From positions 62,001 to 126,000 of the forward strand of contig JAEUHM010000054.1 of the NCBI GenBank assembly GCA_016795485.1: 64,000 bases of DNA. Direction: 5' to 3'. The stretch comes from Verrucomicrobiaceae bacterium (lineage in GTDB: Bacteria; Verrucomicrobiota; Verrucomicrobiia; Verrucomicrobiales; Verrucomicrobiaceae). The stretch's first letter is position 1; each line of letters opens with the position of its first letter. Below the pieces are notes generated by a model. The model had not been told where the DNA came from, ran no database searches, and saw nothing but the letters and a program-made list of their open reading frames with translations. The position numbers and the translations under genes were made by a program. Positions 17,702 to 27,890 of the stretch are shown here, piece by piece.

Positions 17702-19861
17702 TCAGCGACTGCTGAGCCGCTGATTGACGATAAGAACCCCAGCGAGAACGACCAATGCAGACAGAATGGTCCAGACCCACCAAGGCATTCGCAATGGCGG
17801 TAGCGTGCTGGTGATTAACACATCTGATGGCAGAGAAAACTTGTCATCGCCATCAATAGCACAAACACGAAACTCATACTGGGAGCCAGGTGACAGTCCG
17901 TAGACCTTAGCCGCAGTCATGCCATCCGGAGCTGAGGCAGGCTCCCATTCTTTCATAGGTAGCCATGTCTTTGTTAGCAGACCTGTCGTCTTGCTTGCGA
18001 TCATGACTGGATATTCCACCTGATACCGTGCAGGCTCAGGCTCTGGACTCTGCCAGCCAATGACGAGGTGATCGCGACCGGTAGCTAACAGGCCGATTCC
18101 TTTAACATCTTCAGTAAAAACTTTGCTGCGGCGGTTGGGATCATCGCCAATGCCAAATCCTCTCGCTTGAGCCAGTCCAGCCGCCATTTGCACCGTAGGC
18201 GACATCTCCGACCATTTGACAAGGGGCGCCAGTTTGGCTTCTGTGGTGCCGCTCTCATCTTCGGTTTTTGGCGAGACCACACTTCTGCTTGTCGGTGTGA
18301 CTACTGGCGTCGTTGTAAGCGACACATTTGAGGTTTTCACCGCAGCCTGCGGTGGAGGTGGGGTCGTCGTGGTTGTAGTGAATCCCTTCGACCTTGTGCC
18401 TCCAGAAGACGCGCTCGGCTTTGCGGCACCGCCCTTCCTTTCAGGGTTGGATCGGTCAAGGTGTGGGTTTTGAACATCCCCACTCTGCCCTGGCTGAATC
18501 ATCCGCCGAGGATCATTCATAGTTCCAGCTAGTTGAAGCGTAATCACCCCGCCGTTGCCCCCCAAGGTGAACGTTTTGGTATATCGGCCACCCTCTCCAG
18601 CATCAAAAGCCAACAGGAAATCGGCCTGAGCTTTGGCCCCAACACGAGTTTGATGTTTCACTAGTGAGAAAGGCGGAACATCGGGAGCGCTCACCATGAG
18701 TTCTTCGCCTCCATCATTCGCGATCGTGATCTTCATCTCACCCACCTTGCCCTTCTCGACAGTGCCAAAGTCTATTTTGCCATCTAACGGAGCAACCAGC
18801 CTCGCCTGTGCAGGCTCAGGCAGAGCGGTGACAAAAAGTTTCTCCTTTTGCGTGTCCAACATGACCCAGACTTCTCCACGGAAGGCAGTTACATCGTCCG
18901 CCGGGAGACTCACGGGAAGTTCAACAGACTCCTTCGGGGCGATCTCAATTGAAGCTGGCACTTGAACACGTGCTCCAGGATCTAGGGTCAGTTTCATTGC
19001 TACGTCACTGGCATTCGTGATTTTGGTAACACCCTTGCGGCTGCCAGAAGCAGCATCGTATTTCAGCTCTAGGCCACTTGGCGTGATGACGAAAGGCAAG
19101 ATGCAATCCAGAAGCCCTTTAATCCGACTTTTTTCAACACCTGGCTGCAGCATGTGATTGAGCGTGTAGGAGCCCACAGCCACGGGTCTTCCTTGCAGCA
19201 GAATCTCAATCTCTTGCCCTGGCTCAACCTTCAACGTTGGAGGGCCTGAAAAAGGAGCAGGCCAAGTAATCAGCGAATCGAACGCAGCTGTGCCCAGGTT
19301 ACGCACCAATGCCTTTGCGGTCCCACTTCCGCCTGGCTGAATCTTGCCAAAACGAGGATTCTCCACGACTTCCAACAAAGGCAGAGGCTTAGTGCCTTTG
19401 AGCGTGACAGTGGCGGCTACGGAAGTGCTGCCAGTGCCAATCGAAACCACGTAGGTGAAGCGATCTAGCAACGATTCATTGTCTCCGTTGTGGGTATACG
19501 TCACAATTGCCTTGTTCAATTGTTCCCCTGGATGCGGACGTATTTGCGAGAGCTTGCCATGAGCAGGCTGCTCCCGGATCTCAAACTTTACCGTGCCTAG
19601 ATAGCGAGTGGCAGCCTCAAGCACGATGTCGACGCTCTTGCCGCTATAGAAAGCAGCCTCCGCATTGCGCGGTTCAGGAGTCGCCAAACCATACTTGTCT
19701 ACTTCGCGCTTAAAGTCCTTCCCAGTCTCGGGAATCTTGGCTTTTGGACGCATCTTGATGTCTGCATACACGCCTGGAACGACTGCAGCGATTAGCAAAA
19801 ATGCCAACGCGCGAGATATGAATGAAAGCCGCTTTTTCTTTGCAGCTTGGAATGTCGTCAT
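17702..19861 (-). CDS. Membrane-anchored envelope protein with Ig-like and FN3 domains
   Basis: A 719-residue protein with an N-terminal signal peptide (ALAFLLIAAVVPGVYA) and a C-terminal membrane segment (VWTILSALVVLAGVLIV) before a short basic tail, so most of it is outside the cytoplasm. The middle holds ASH/choice-of-anchor-like beta domains, the clearest at about 350-440 (FGTVEKGKVGEMKITIANDG). A Pro/Thr/Ser-rich linker (about 450-540) follows, then a fibronectin type III domain (about 600-680, with LSPGSQYEFRV). No enzyme motif. It lies 18 bases downstream of cinA, so it is probably co-transcribed. A structural or adhesion role is likely. Confidence 0.7.
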   Translation of the reverse strand: MTTFQAAKKKRLSFISRALAFLLIAAVVPGVYADIKMRPKAKIPETGKDFKREVDKYGLATPEPRNAEAAFYSGKSVDIVLEAATRYLGTVKFEIREQPAHGKLSQIRPHPGEQLNKAIVTYTHNGDNESLLDRFTYVVSIGTGSTSVAATVTLKGTKPLPLLEVVENPRFGKIQPGGSGTAKALVRNLGTAAFDSLITWPAPFSGPPTLKVEPGQEIEILLQGRPVAVGSYTLNHMLQPGVEKSRIKGLLDCILPFVITPSGLELKYDAASGSRKGVTKITNASDVAMKLTLDPGARVQVPASIEIAPKESVELPVSLPADDVTAFRGEVWVMLDTQKEKLFVTALPEPAQARLVAPLDGKIDFGTVEKGKVGEMKITIANDGGEELMVSAPDVPPFSLVKHQTRVGAKAQADFLLAFDAGEGGRYTKTFTLGGNGGVITLQLAGTMNDPRRMIQPGQSGDVQNPHLDRSNPERKGGAAKPSASSGGTRSKGFTTTTTTPPPPQAAVKTSNVSLTTTPVVTPTSRSVVSPKTEDESGTTEAKLAPLVKWSEMSPTVQMAAGLAQARGFGIGDDPNRRSKVFTEDVKGIGLLATGRDHLVIGWQSPEPEPARYQVEYPVMIASKTTGLLTKTWLPMKEWEPASAPDGMTAAKVYGLSPGSQYEFRVCAIDGDDKFSLPSDVLITSTLPPLRMPWWVWTILSALVVLAGVLIVNQRLSSR

Positions 19862-19879
19862 GGTTAGGGCTTGGATTGA

Positions 19880-21130
19880 TTAGGGGATCTCCAGGCCGAA
19901 CAATCGACGCCGAAGCATCTCAAGGGCGGACTGGGAAGTAAGCAGTTTAAACCGATCCCGGCCTCCTGGAAAGAAAAGCTTCCGCACCTGAGTCGGCTGG
20001 GACCGGTCTGCCAGTGCGGCGAAAACCGTCCCGACCGGCTTTTCCGGGGTCCCTCCGTTGGGCCCGGCAATGCCAGTGACGGCTAGAGCATAATCAGCTC
20101 CGCTCACATTTAGACAGCCTTCAGCCATGGCCTGAGCCACTCTGTGGCTGACCGCGCCGTCGGATTGAATCCACTGAGGCTCAACTCCAAGTTCCTTGCA
20201 TTTTGCATCATTCGCATACGTCACGAACCCATAACCAAAGATCTCAGAAGCACCGGATATGTCTGTGATGCGGGAAGCGATCGTTCCCCCCGTGCAAGAC
20301 TCGGCTACCGCTACCTTTCTCCCAAGTTCCCGAAGACGATCCACCACGACCTGCTCCAAGATGCGTCGATCCTCTGAGACAACGTAAGAGCTGAGCTTGG
20401 ACATCACAATCCCACGGCCCTGCTCTACTGCAGAAGGCTCTCCCGACAGCCGCACATCCACATCACCACGCCCCAAGCAGTAGCCAAGAGTCAATCCTGG
20501 AACTGCTTCGAGATCCCTCTCTACTCGGTCGACGATCTCAGATTCTCCAAGCCCTGTGATCTTCAAATAAGAAACCGTCCTGCCCGCGTACTCGGGATAC
20601 AAGCCCACGAGCTTGGGGATCACGTGATTCTCGATCATCGGCTTGAACTCGCGCGGCGGACCGGGCGTCAAAAACATCGCACATGCCAGCCCTTTTGATC
20701 TGCCAAGGGCAGCCGGCAAATAAAGTCCAGGGGCTGTGCCGTGTGGATTGGTAAGAACCTCTCCCCCAGGCGGCACCATCGCTTGCTTGCGATTCACTGG
20801 GCTCATCACTTTTCCCCTGTGTGCAAAATAGGCCTCGAGAGTTGCCAATGCCGCCGGGTCGACGTCAAGTTGCAGCCCCAGAACTTCACTCGCGCATTCG
20901 CGGGTCAAATCGTCATTTGTGGGGCCAAGTCCTCCGGTGAGAATCAGAACATCCGCACGGGTGACAGCCTCTGCGATTGCATCGCGAATAGCAGGGCCGT
21001 CTGGGACAATCGTCTGCCGGGAGACTTCTATTCCATGAGCAGCCAGTTGCTGACCAAGCCAAGCCGCATTCGTATTTACCGTGTCTCCTAGAAGGAGTTC
21101 GGTTCCAGTGTTAATGAGTTCGATGGTCAT
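19880..21130 (-). CDS. cinA: CinA: MoCF-like domain plus nicotinamide-nucleotide amidase
   Basis: A 416-residue CinA. The N-terminal domain (about 1-170) is MoCF/MogA-like with TGTELLLGDTVNTN and LTGGLGPTNDD, the ADP-ribose pyrophosphatase part in studied CinA proteins. The C-terminal domain (about 255-410) is the NMN deamidase with AESCTGG and TGIAGPNGGTPEKPVG. Together they recycle pyridine nucleotides; in some bacteria CinA also works with competence and RecA, but none of those genes is nearby. Length is standard. A stem-loop at 21172-21191 lies about 40 bases upstream. Confidence 0.94.
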   Translation of the reverse strand: MTIELINTGTELLLGDTVNTNAAWLGQQLAAHGIEVSRQTIVPDGPAIRDAIAEAVTRADVLILTGGLGPTNDDLTRECASEVLGLQLDVDPAALATLEAYFAHRGKVMSPVNRKQAMVPPGGEVLTNPHGTAPGLYLPAALGRSKGLACAMFLTPGPPREFKPMIENHVIPKLVGLYPEYAGRTVSYLKITGLGESEIVDRVERDLEAVPGLTLGYCLGRGDVDVRLSGEPSAVEQGRGIVMSKLSSYVVSEDRRILEQVVVDRLRELGRKVAVAESCTGGTIASRITDISGASEIFGYGFVTYANDAKCKELGVEPQWIQSDGAVSHRVAQAMAEGCLNVSGADYALAVTGIAGPNGGTPEKPVGTVFAALADRSQPTQVRKLFFPGGRDRFKLLTSQSALEMLRRRLFGLEIP

Positions 21131-21171
21131 GGGATATCAAGTGAACATGCCAAGCTACGGCCAAAGCGGCC

Positions 21172-21191
21172 TGGTGGAGTCATCTCCACCA
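21172..21191. promoter_or_regulatory. Stem-loop between the tail-specific protease and cinA
   Basis: TGGTGGAG, loop TCAT, CTCCACCA: a perfect 8-bp stem with a 4-base loop in a 206-bp gap. On the minus strand it lies downstream of the protease and upstream of cinA. There is no T-run, so a rho-independent terminator is unlikely; an mRNA-stability or attenuation role is possible. The rest of the gap shows nothing else I can support. Confidence 0.35.
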
Positions 21192-21336
21192 CGGCACGTC
21201 GACACTTTTTGCGTCTGTAAGCCCACTACGTGTGTAAATCTTGAAGCAATCTGATGTTGAGCGAGGCCGACGATCCGCCCCAACAATAAAACCCTTGGTC
21301 CGATCGATCCACACACTGCAGAAGGCAGCACGAGAT

Positions 21337-23676
21337 CTAGTTCTTCGATGGCTTTTCGGACTCAGTGGATTTTGAAGCCTCCGCAGTGGCAGGCTGCCCC
21401 TTGCCCATGCCGATCAGGTCCCGCAGGATATGAACAGTCTCCAGTTTTGTCGGCTCCATTCCGTAAGGGAACTCACTCTCTTCACCAACTCCTTCGTCAT
21501 CGCTTTTGGCCATGCGCATGCCATTCCTCATCTCAGAAGTGAACTTCTCATGCGAAACAAGCTCAGGCTGGCTGGCATTATCCACCGTGATGTGATAGAC
21601 CTTGAATCCGTTTTGTTTCACCCGTTCACGCACCGCTGCTGTGCGTTTGTCACGCTCCTCTTCGTAGGCGTTCCGGCGCTTTTCATTGGCTTCACGCTCG
21701 GATTCCCGTTTCGCTTCACTGAGGGAGACGGTCTGGCGTTCGATGCGCTCTTTGAGACGCTTGGATTCTTCCTGAACATAGAGAAAGTCTGAGTTTGCCT
21801 TGATCCGGCTCGTCATACGCGCCGCGAGTTCCTTCAGGGGAAGCGGTGAGGGCTTCCATGGAGTGTACGGCACCACGGGTATCTCGTCGTAGGGCAGCGC
21901 GTTCTCCGTCGAACCCTCGCCGAAGTCCATCACGTCTCGCAGAGAGGGAATCTGCAGGTCAGGAACCACTCCACGAAGTTGTGTGGAACCACCAGCAATG
22001 CGATAAAACTTTTGAATCGTGACTTTCAGTGATCCTGCACGGCTCTTGTCGCTGAAGAACGGCATATAGCGCTCCACCGGAAGAATGGTCTGCACCGTTC
22101 CTTTGCCAAAGGTGCTTTTGTCGCCCACGATCACCGCGCGGCGATAATCTTGGAGGGCTGCGGCCAAAATCTCCGATGCAGATGCACTCTCTTTGTCAGT
22201 GAGCACAATCATTGGACCTTCATACTCAGCCTTGGGGTTCGTACACTCACGGAACGTGATTTCGCCTTGGTGATCTTTGATTTGAACAACTGGGCCAGAT
22301 GGGATGAACAAGCCTGTTAGCTTGATCGCTTCTTCCAACGAGCCCCCGCGATTACCGCGCAAATCAAGAACCAAGCCATCAATTTTCTCCTGCATCAGAC
22401 GGCGGAGAAGCTTCTCCACATCTGCGGTAGTGCTCACTTGGCCCCCGTCCATGTCCGCATAGAACGAGTTTAGATAGATCCAGCCAATCTTTGATGGCGC
22501 ACCCAAGTCAGCTGGAGTTTCAAGCAACTCTGCATTGGCCAGCTTGTCTTTAAGTTCTACCTCTGCCCGCACGATCGATATTTCCTTCACGGTGGACTCG
22601 TCCTCCGCAGGAATGATCTTTAACCGCACAGTCGTCCCTTTATCTCCGCGGATCATCTCAACGATGCGCTGTAGTTTCAATGAACGCGTTTCAACGTAGT
22701 CAGCATTTCCCTGGGCTACTGCCACGATTTTGTCGTTCAGCTTGAGTTCACCCTGCTTATCCGCAGGGCCACCCACCACGATACCTTGGATCACGGCCAC
22801 TTCAGTCGTTTCGTCGATGCCGAGCATGGCACCGATTCCGACTAATTGGTGTTTCATCTGGATATCAAAGTTCTCCATTTCCCGAGTGCTCATGTAGTCC
22901 GTATGCGGATCATAAGCAGACGACAGACTGGAAAGGAAAAAATCGACCACGTCTTCGCGATCATTCTCATCAAGGCTCTCCACGATCCGCTCGTAGTATT
23001 TGGCGACTCGCTGCTCTGGAGTCTCTTTCTTCTTCTCCGGTTCATTCTTGGGTGCAGCCCCCGCGTTTTTGTCCTCGGCTTTCGCTTCATCTGGCTTGGC
23101 CTTGGCTTTCTTCTCAGCGGCCTTCGCAGCTTTTTCGGCATCTGCCTTCTCGCGAGCTTTGTCCAGCATGCGTTCTTGAAGAAGGTCATTCTCCACCTGA
23201 TCCGTCCACAAAGCATCAGACGCTGCGGCATCTGCGGGCCAAGGCAGCTTCTCTCTCTTCAAATCAAGGGTTCTGTCAGATTCAAAAGTGAACTTCTTGG
23301 TCTCGAGAGTCTTCTTCACGAACGATACACGATCCCGAACACGCTGCTTGTAGAGGTCGTAGATCTCATGAGCTGGCGAGATGTCGCGCAAAGTGATGTG
23401 ATCATCCAAGGTGTCCTTATACTCCTTGCGGAAACGATCCACATCCGCCTGAGTGAAGAAAATGTGCCGGGGATCTAGTAGATCCAAATAGTTCTGCAGC
23501 ATCTTGGCCGACATGTCATTGTCGAACTCCAGATGAGAGTAGTGGTGATTCTCAAGCATGTGAGCCACATAGACTGCTACCTGACCGAAGTCAGTGGCAG
23601 ATCGACCTACCGTAGGCGAGAGCGTTAGAGCCAGCCCTATACTGGCTGCAAGGAGGGGTTTGGAGGTTGCCGACAT
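21337..23676 (-). CDS. prc: Tail-specific (C-terminal processing) protease, S41A family
   Basis: A 779-residue periplasmic serine protease of the Prc/Tsp type, which trims C-termini or degrades misfolded envelope proteins. It has a signal peptide, an N-terminal helical domain (about 30-230) and an Ala/Lys/Glu-rich insert at about 165-215. A PDZ domain lies at about 270-350 (MLGIDETTEVAVIQGIVVGG). The S41 core has catalytic Ser in SASASEIL (about 493-500) and Lys in TFGKGTVQ (about 517). A charged C-terminal domain, as in E. coli Prc, follows with KRESEREANEKRRN coils. The low-complexity insert is the only odd part. Confidence 0.93.
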   Translation of the reverse strand: MSATSKPLLAASIGLALTLSPTVGRSATDFGQVAVYVAHMLENHHYSHLEFDNDMSAKMLQNYLDLLDPRHIFFTQADVDRFRKEYKDTLDDHITLRDISPAHEIYDLYKQRVRDRVSFVKKTLETKKFTFESDRTLDLKREKLPWPADAAASDALWTDQVENDLLQERMLDKAREKADAEKAAKAAEKKAKAKPDEAKAEDKNAGAAPKNEPEKKKETPEQRVAKYYERIVESLDENDREDVVDFFLSSLSSAYDPHTDYMSTREMENFDIQMKHQLVGIGAMLGIDETTEVAVIQGIVVGGPADKQGELKLNDKIVAVAQGNADYVETRSLKLQRIVEMIRGDKGTTVRLKIIPAEDESTVKEISIVRAEVELKDKLANAELLETPADLGAPSKIGWIYLNSFYADMDGGQVSTTADVEKLLRRLMQEKIDGLVLDLRGNRGGSLEEAIKLTGLFIPSGPVVQIKDHQGEITFRECTNPKAEYEGPMIVLTDKESASASEILAAALQDYRRAVIVGDKSTFGKGTVQTILPVERYMPFFSDKSRAGSLKVTIQKFYRIAGGSTQLRGVVPDLQIPSLRDVMDFGEGSTENALPYDEIPVVPYTPWKPSPLPLKELAARMTSRIKANSDFLYVQEESKRLKERIERQTVSLSEAKRESEREANEKRRNAYEEERDKRTAAVRERVKQNGFKVYHITVDNASQPELVSHEKFTSEMRNGMRMAKSDDEGVGEESEFPYGMEPTKLETVHILRDLIGMGKGQPATAEASKSTESEKPSKN

Positions 23677-23783
23677 GAAATTGGGGCTTTAATCTAAAAC
23701 GTAGGGCTCGGGGATAAAGTAACGGACAATTTGTGCACTGGTGGTTGAAATGTCCAGACCTTTCAGCCCTGGTAAAGGACCTT

Positions 23784-24395
23784 ATGATCTCGACGTTTAC
23801 GGGCGGAATCGCCGCCACCAATGGCTACCTTTTGGAACTTCCAGGCGGAAAACTGCTCATTGATGCCCCGGAAGGAATCACCGACTGGCTGAAACGGCGC
23901 GACTTCACTCCTTCCGCCGTTTTCTTGACCCACCAGCACTTCGATCACGTCATGGATGCCGCCAAAGTGAAGGCCGCCTTTGGCTGCCCCCTCATCGCTT
24001 GGGCTCCCTACAGCCGTGACTTAACCCTGGAGACCCTGTTTGGCATGGCCACTGGCTCCACCATGTCTGTTCCTCCGTACGAGATCGACCAAGTGATCGG
24101 CGGGCAAACAAGTATCGAACTCTGGGGGCTAAATTGGAGCGTGTTTCACATCCCTGGCCACTCACCGGACAGCGCGTGCATCTACCATGCCTTACAAAAC
24201 CTCCTTTTCGCCGGAGACGTCCTGTTTCAGGGCAGTATCGGGCGCACGGATTTCCCTGGAGGCAGCATGGAGACGCTGGTCACAGGCATCCAACGCGATC
24301 TTTGGCCCCTTCCCGACTCTACGACGGTTTACCCAGGGCATGGTGACCCCACAACAATCGGAGAGGAACGAGAAATGAACCCCTACTGCTCCTGA
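23784..24395 (+). CDS. MBL-fold hydrolase, glyoxalase II-like
   Basis: A 203-residue single-domain metallo-beta-lactamase-fold hydrolase with a full metal set: THQHFDH, PGHSPDS (His), GDVLF (Asp) and a last His in VYPGHGD. These are the marks of the small glyoxalase II-like group that hydrolyses thioesters. The start at 23784 is chosen because AAGGAC lies about 8 bases upstream and the fold begins immediately (MISTFTGG); an in-frame ATG at 23733 adds 17 residues without homology. It is divergent from prc. Substrate unknown. Confidence 0.85.
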   Translation: MISTFTGGIAATNGYLLELPGGKLLIDAPEGITDWLKRRDFTPSAVFLTHQHFDHVMDAAKVKAAFGCPLIAWAPYSRDLTLETLFGMATGSTMSVPPYEIDQVIGGQTSIELWGLNWSVFHIPGHSPDSACIYHALQNLLFAGDVLFQGSIGRTDFPGGSMETLVTGIQRDLWPLPDSTTVYPGHGDPTTIGEEREMNPYCS

Positions 24396-24399
24396 AGGA

Positions 24400-27300
24400 C
24401 TACCTTAGCGTTGCCATCCAGGCGACGAGATCAGCCAAGCCCTGCGGTCCAATCGCTGCTGCCAGTCCAGGGGGCATCAGCGAGTCTTTCATGATGTCCC
24501 TTTTCGTGATGCTGGCCTTTTTGATCGTGGTAGCAGCGCCACCAGCAGTCCGCAGTGTCATCTCAGCGTCCGTTTCGCTAACGGCATACCCAACCAGGGT
24601 CTGACCTTCCTTGGTCGTGACCGCTAGGCCGATGAAACTGTGCTCAATCGCCGCACTCGGATAAAGAATGGCCGAAAACAGCCCATCCTTGCTCAACTTG
24701 CCACCAATTTGGGTCAAATCCGGGCCAAAATCGATAAACTGGCCCTTCACACGATGACAGGCAACACAGCCCGCCTGGGCAAACATCGCCTGACCTTTGC
24801 CAACATCGCCAGTGAGCTTCATCAGTTCGGGAATAACAGGAAACTTTTGCAAGCCCTGGGCCGCAGGCAGAGGAATCGCCTTTGCCGCTTCACCGCGCAC
24901 CCCCGCATCGGTGCTTCGGCTTAGCGCAAGGGCGGCGGTGGTAATCTGCGCCTCGGGCAATTTCTTTTCGCCGTGCCAGCGCATGATGACCCGCGCACCC
25001 TCGCTAGTCATGGCCAGGGCCGCAATGGTGGCATTGCGAACACTGTTGTCGTTCAGCTTCCAAAAAGCCGTATTTAGCACAGCCACACTGGCACGATCTC
25101 CCACGCGACCCAGCACGTTCACCAATGCCATCGCGTTCTCCGGATCGGACTTCTCAAGCAGAGTCGCCGTATCATCTCGATTCGCGGCAAGTATCTTCGC
25201 GGCAGTGATGGACTCAGGCGCATTCGGGTTAGCGAGGATGTATTCGAGCAACTCCTTCTCAAAGCCCGTCAGACTAAGTCGCTCAACAAGCCCCACGAAC
25301 TCGGGCTTGCCGATCACTGGCTTCAGTAGAGTATCGAGACGCTCCTGAGCAGCTGGATCGTTCTTGATGACATCCCGTGAGAGCAAAGCGACAGCGGCGA
25401 GCGCGGTGTCATTGTCGGCTTTGAGGAAGATGGTTTTGGCAACTTCGGCAACTGCCTTGCCATGGTTGTACTGAAGAATCTGGAGTGCGCGGAGCATCGG
25501 CAGTCTCTTTTGGACCGACACTTCGTCAGTTCTGGCTACCGGTGTGGGATGAGTCAACCAATCAGCAATCGCGGGAGCAGTTCGGCTGGCCCGCATGTTG
25601 CTGGTGAGATTCAGGTGAACTCCAATGTGGTCGGGTGAGGCCAAGACAGGTTTCCTTACTAGCGCCTCGAATCTGGACTCAGGATGCACAGCTGCCCCAA
25701 TGAGCAGTGCTTCGATGCCAAAACGATTAGGCAAAAAGTTCGAAAACTTACTCCACAACTTGCTAGCTTCTTCGCTGCCATCGAAACGCAGAGCCAATAC
25801 GCTTTCCCAAGGCGCTTCAAACTGGTCCATGGCATGCGCAATAACCTGTCGTAGTCTCGCTGGGTCTGCTTTTTGCCAAAGCTGCTGGGCAGCGCGAATG
25901 GCCGTCGTCCGAAGCGGCATAACCAACTGGTCCTCTCTGAGTGCTGCATTGATGCAAGCAGCATTCTGCTTGGATCCCAGCCACAGTGCACGAGCCCGAT
26001 GGTTAGGTGCCGCGTCCTTATTCTCAAGCAAGGCTTTCAGACCCGGCTCGGATTTGTCTTTGAAACCCCTGATTGCGCTCCACCCCAAATATCGCATATC
26101 TTCGTTCGGTGATTTCAGCGCTTCTACTGCACCGTCGACAGTTCCAAACTCAGCACTGGGCACTGCATACTTCTCCCGCCCAGGCACCGTCACTCGGAAC
26201 AGTCTGCCCCGCGTTACATCGCCCATGCCATGGCCGCCTACTCCGGGGTCATACCAGTCGGCCACGATCAAAGAGCCATCGGGGGCTACAGCGACATCGC
26301 TGGGGCGGAACCAACGGTTCTTGCTGCCGTCCAGGATGTTGACGATCTCCGCCTTGTAGCCCGCACCGTCTGGCTTGGTGATGTAGGCGCGGACGACATT
26401 CGGACCTGCATCACAATGGATGGGCTGGCCGTGGAAAATCTTGGGAAGAAGACTCCCTTCGTAAACTTGCATTCCTGTGGGCGAACCTGAACCGGTGATG
26501 AGCACATTGGGAACCACACCAGGATCATTTTGATGCCAGTGGCGCTCTGGAATGTCTTTCTCCATGCCGATCCGCGGAACTTGCCAACCCTCGCCCGTCA
26601 TTTCGTCGGAGTAGCCAAAGTTGCCGTACTCCATCACGTAGTTGATACGAACAGCTTTGTTGCCGTCGTCATCGTTGTCGGACTGCCACATCGTGCCAAA
26701 GCTATCCACAGCTACTTCCCAGTTGTTCCGGAAGTTCCAAGCAAGCACTTCGACATTGCTCCCATCCAACTCACAACGGAACACCATACCTTGCTGATAA
26801 GGACGGTTGTTCTGGTTGGTGCACTTCACCCCGTGAATGTCCGTGATGAGATTGCCGTTTTTGTCGCAGAGTTGCTTGCCCGAATTGCCAAAATTGAAAT
26901 ACAGGCGGCCATCCGGACCGAAGTGGAACGCGTGAATGCCATGGTCGTGCTGCGCTCCACCGATCTTCGTGAACATCAACTCCTTGCGATCCGCTTTGTC
27001 ATCATTGTTGTCGTCAATGAGCCAAAACACATCGTCCCCACATGAGATAAGCGCCTTATTTCCAAGTACGCAGATGCCGTGGGCACTGTCCACGTCTCGT
27101 CCTTGATAGAAAACCGTCGACTTGTCCGCCTTGGCATCGCCGTTGGTGTCTTCGATGATCAAAATGCGGTCACCTTCAGGCCGTTCGCCATTGTGTTTGC
27201 GATAATTGACCACTTCACACACCCAAACTCGGCCACGGTGATCCACATCAATGCTGGCAGGGCTAAGCATCATCGGCTCACTAGCAAACAATTGAGCCAC

Positions 27301-27879
27301 ACACTCTGGATGTACGTCTAACTGCTCCAGGGCATTCTCCGGTTCATTGTTCGCCGTGTTCACATCGCTCGCGACCACAGGCCCAGGATTCGCTGTATAC
27401 ACGCGGAAGTCGACACTTGATGCCGTTCCACCCTGTTGGTTGGTCCCTCCTTCATCCAATACGCCACGGGCACGAAACCGCCTTGTTCCTTTGGGCAGAT
27501 GATAGCTGATCAAGCTATTCGCATGAGTCCCGAGCCCGTAAGCAATGCTTTTTCCTCCCGAACGCAGTTCTTGGCCGCCAGCATTGGCGTTGACGCGGAC
27601 ACCTCCCCACCTGCTTTGAGCAGATTTCCACTCCACCTCGGTGAGTTTCTTCTCTGTGCCATCCGCCATGACGAGCCGAGGCTCGGCCCAATCAGCCCAG
27701 TCACAGGCAAAACCATTCCCACCATCGGTGACGACCAAATACAACTCCTCCGCGCCTTGCAAATCCACGTCAATCTCTATCCCCAACCCTGGAGTCGAGC
27801 TGGTGATGAGCTTAGACTGAAAGAGAGGCTTGGGCGCAGAGAACGCGATTAACGGAAGGAAGCAGAGAAGCCATTTCAT
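24400..27879 (-). CDS. PVC-type secreted NPCBM / beta-propeller / HEAT / cytochrome c protein
   Basis: A 1159-residue exported protein of a type abundant in Planctomycetes and Verrucomicrobia. Start at MKWLLCFLPLIAFSA (signal peptide); a TTG at 27894 is not needed. Domains: NPCBM-like carbohydrate-binding module (about 18-165, with GLGTHANSLISY), a membrane-bound-dehydrogenase-type beta-propeller (about 180-570, with Asp/Asn-rich loops such as DDNNDDKADRKE), HEAT-like helical repeats (about 580-1010), and a cytochrome c domain with heme motif CVACH near residue 1037. It probably oxidises sugars or related compounds outside the cytoplasm, passing electrons through the heme. It follows smc by 11 bases, which is surprising company. 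Confidence 0.88.
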   Translation of the reverse strand: MKWLLCFLPLIAFSAPKPLFQSKLITSSTPGLGIEIDVDLQGAEELYLVVTDGGNGFACDWADWAEPRLVMADGTEKKLTEVEWKSAQSRWGGVRVNANAGGQELRSGGKSIAYGLGTHANSLISYHLPKGTRRFRARGVLDEGGTNQQGGTASSVDFRVYTANPGPVVASDVNTANNEPENALEQLDVHPECVAQLFASEPMMLSPASIDVDHRGRVWVCEVVNYRKHNGERPEGDRILIIEDTNGDAKADKSTVFYQGRDVDSAHGICVLGNKALISCGDDVFWLIDDNNDDKADRKELMFTKIGGAQHDHGIHAFHFGPDGRLYFNFGNSGKQLCDKNGNLITDIHGVKCTNQNNRPYQQGMVFRCELDGSNVEVLAWNFRNNWEVAVDSFGTMWQSDNDDDGNKAVRINYVMEYGNFGYSDEMTGEGWQVPRIGMEKDIPERHWHQNDPGVVPNVLITGSGSPTGMQVYEGSLLPKIFHGQPIHCDAGPNVVRAYITKPDGAGYKAEIVNILDGSKNRWFRPSDVAVAPDGSLIVADWYDPGVGGHGMGDVTRGRLFRVTVPGREKYAVPSAEFGTVDGAVEALKSPNEDMRYLGWSAIRGFKDKSEPGLKALLENKDAAPNHRARALWLGSKQNAACINAALREDQLVMPLRTTAIRAAQQLWQKADPARLRQVIAHAMDQFEAPWESVLALRFDGSEEASKLWSKFSNFLPNRFGIEALLIGAAVHPESRFEALVRKPVLASPDHIGVHLNLTSNMRASRTAPAIADWLTHPTPVARTDEVSVQKRLPMLRALQILQYNHGKAVAEVAKTIFLKADNDTALAAVALLSRDVIKNDPAAQERLDTLLKPVIGKPEFVGLVERLSLTGFEKELLEYILANPNAPESITAAKILAANRDDTATLLEKSDPENAMALVNVLGRVGDRASVAVLNTAFWKLNDNSVRNATIAALAMTSEGARVIMRWHGEKKLPEAQITTAALALSRSTDAGVRGEAAKAIPLPAAQGLQKFPVIPELMKLTGDVGKGQAMFAQAGCVACHRVKGQFIDFGPDLTQIGGKLSKDGLFSAILYPSAAIEHSFIGLAVTTKEGQTLVGYAVSETDAEMTLRTAGGAATTIKKASITKRDIMKDSLMPPGLAAAIGPQGLADLVAWMATLR

Positions 27880-27890
27880 AGCGGCACGCG

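Noticed and set aside
17700..17725. AATCAGC ... GCTGATT inverted repeat at the ppc / envelope-protein convergence
   Set aside because: 7-bp stem with a 12-base loop and no T-run, mostly inside the minus-strand coding sequence; too weak to call a terminator.
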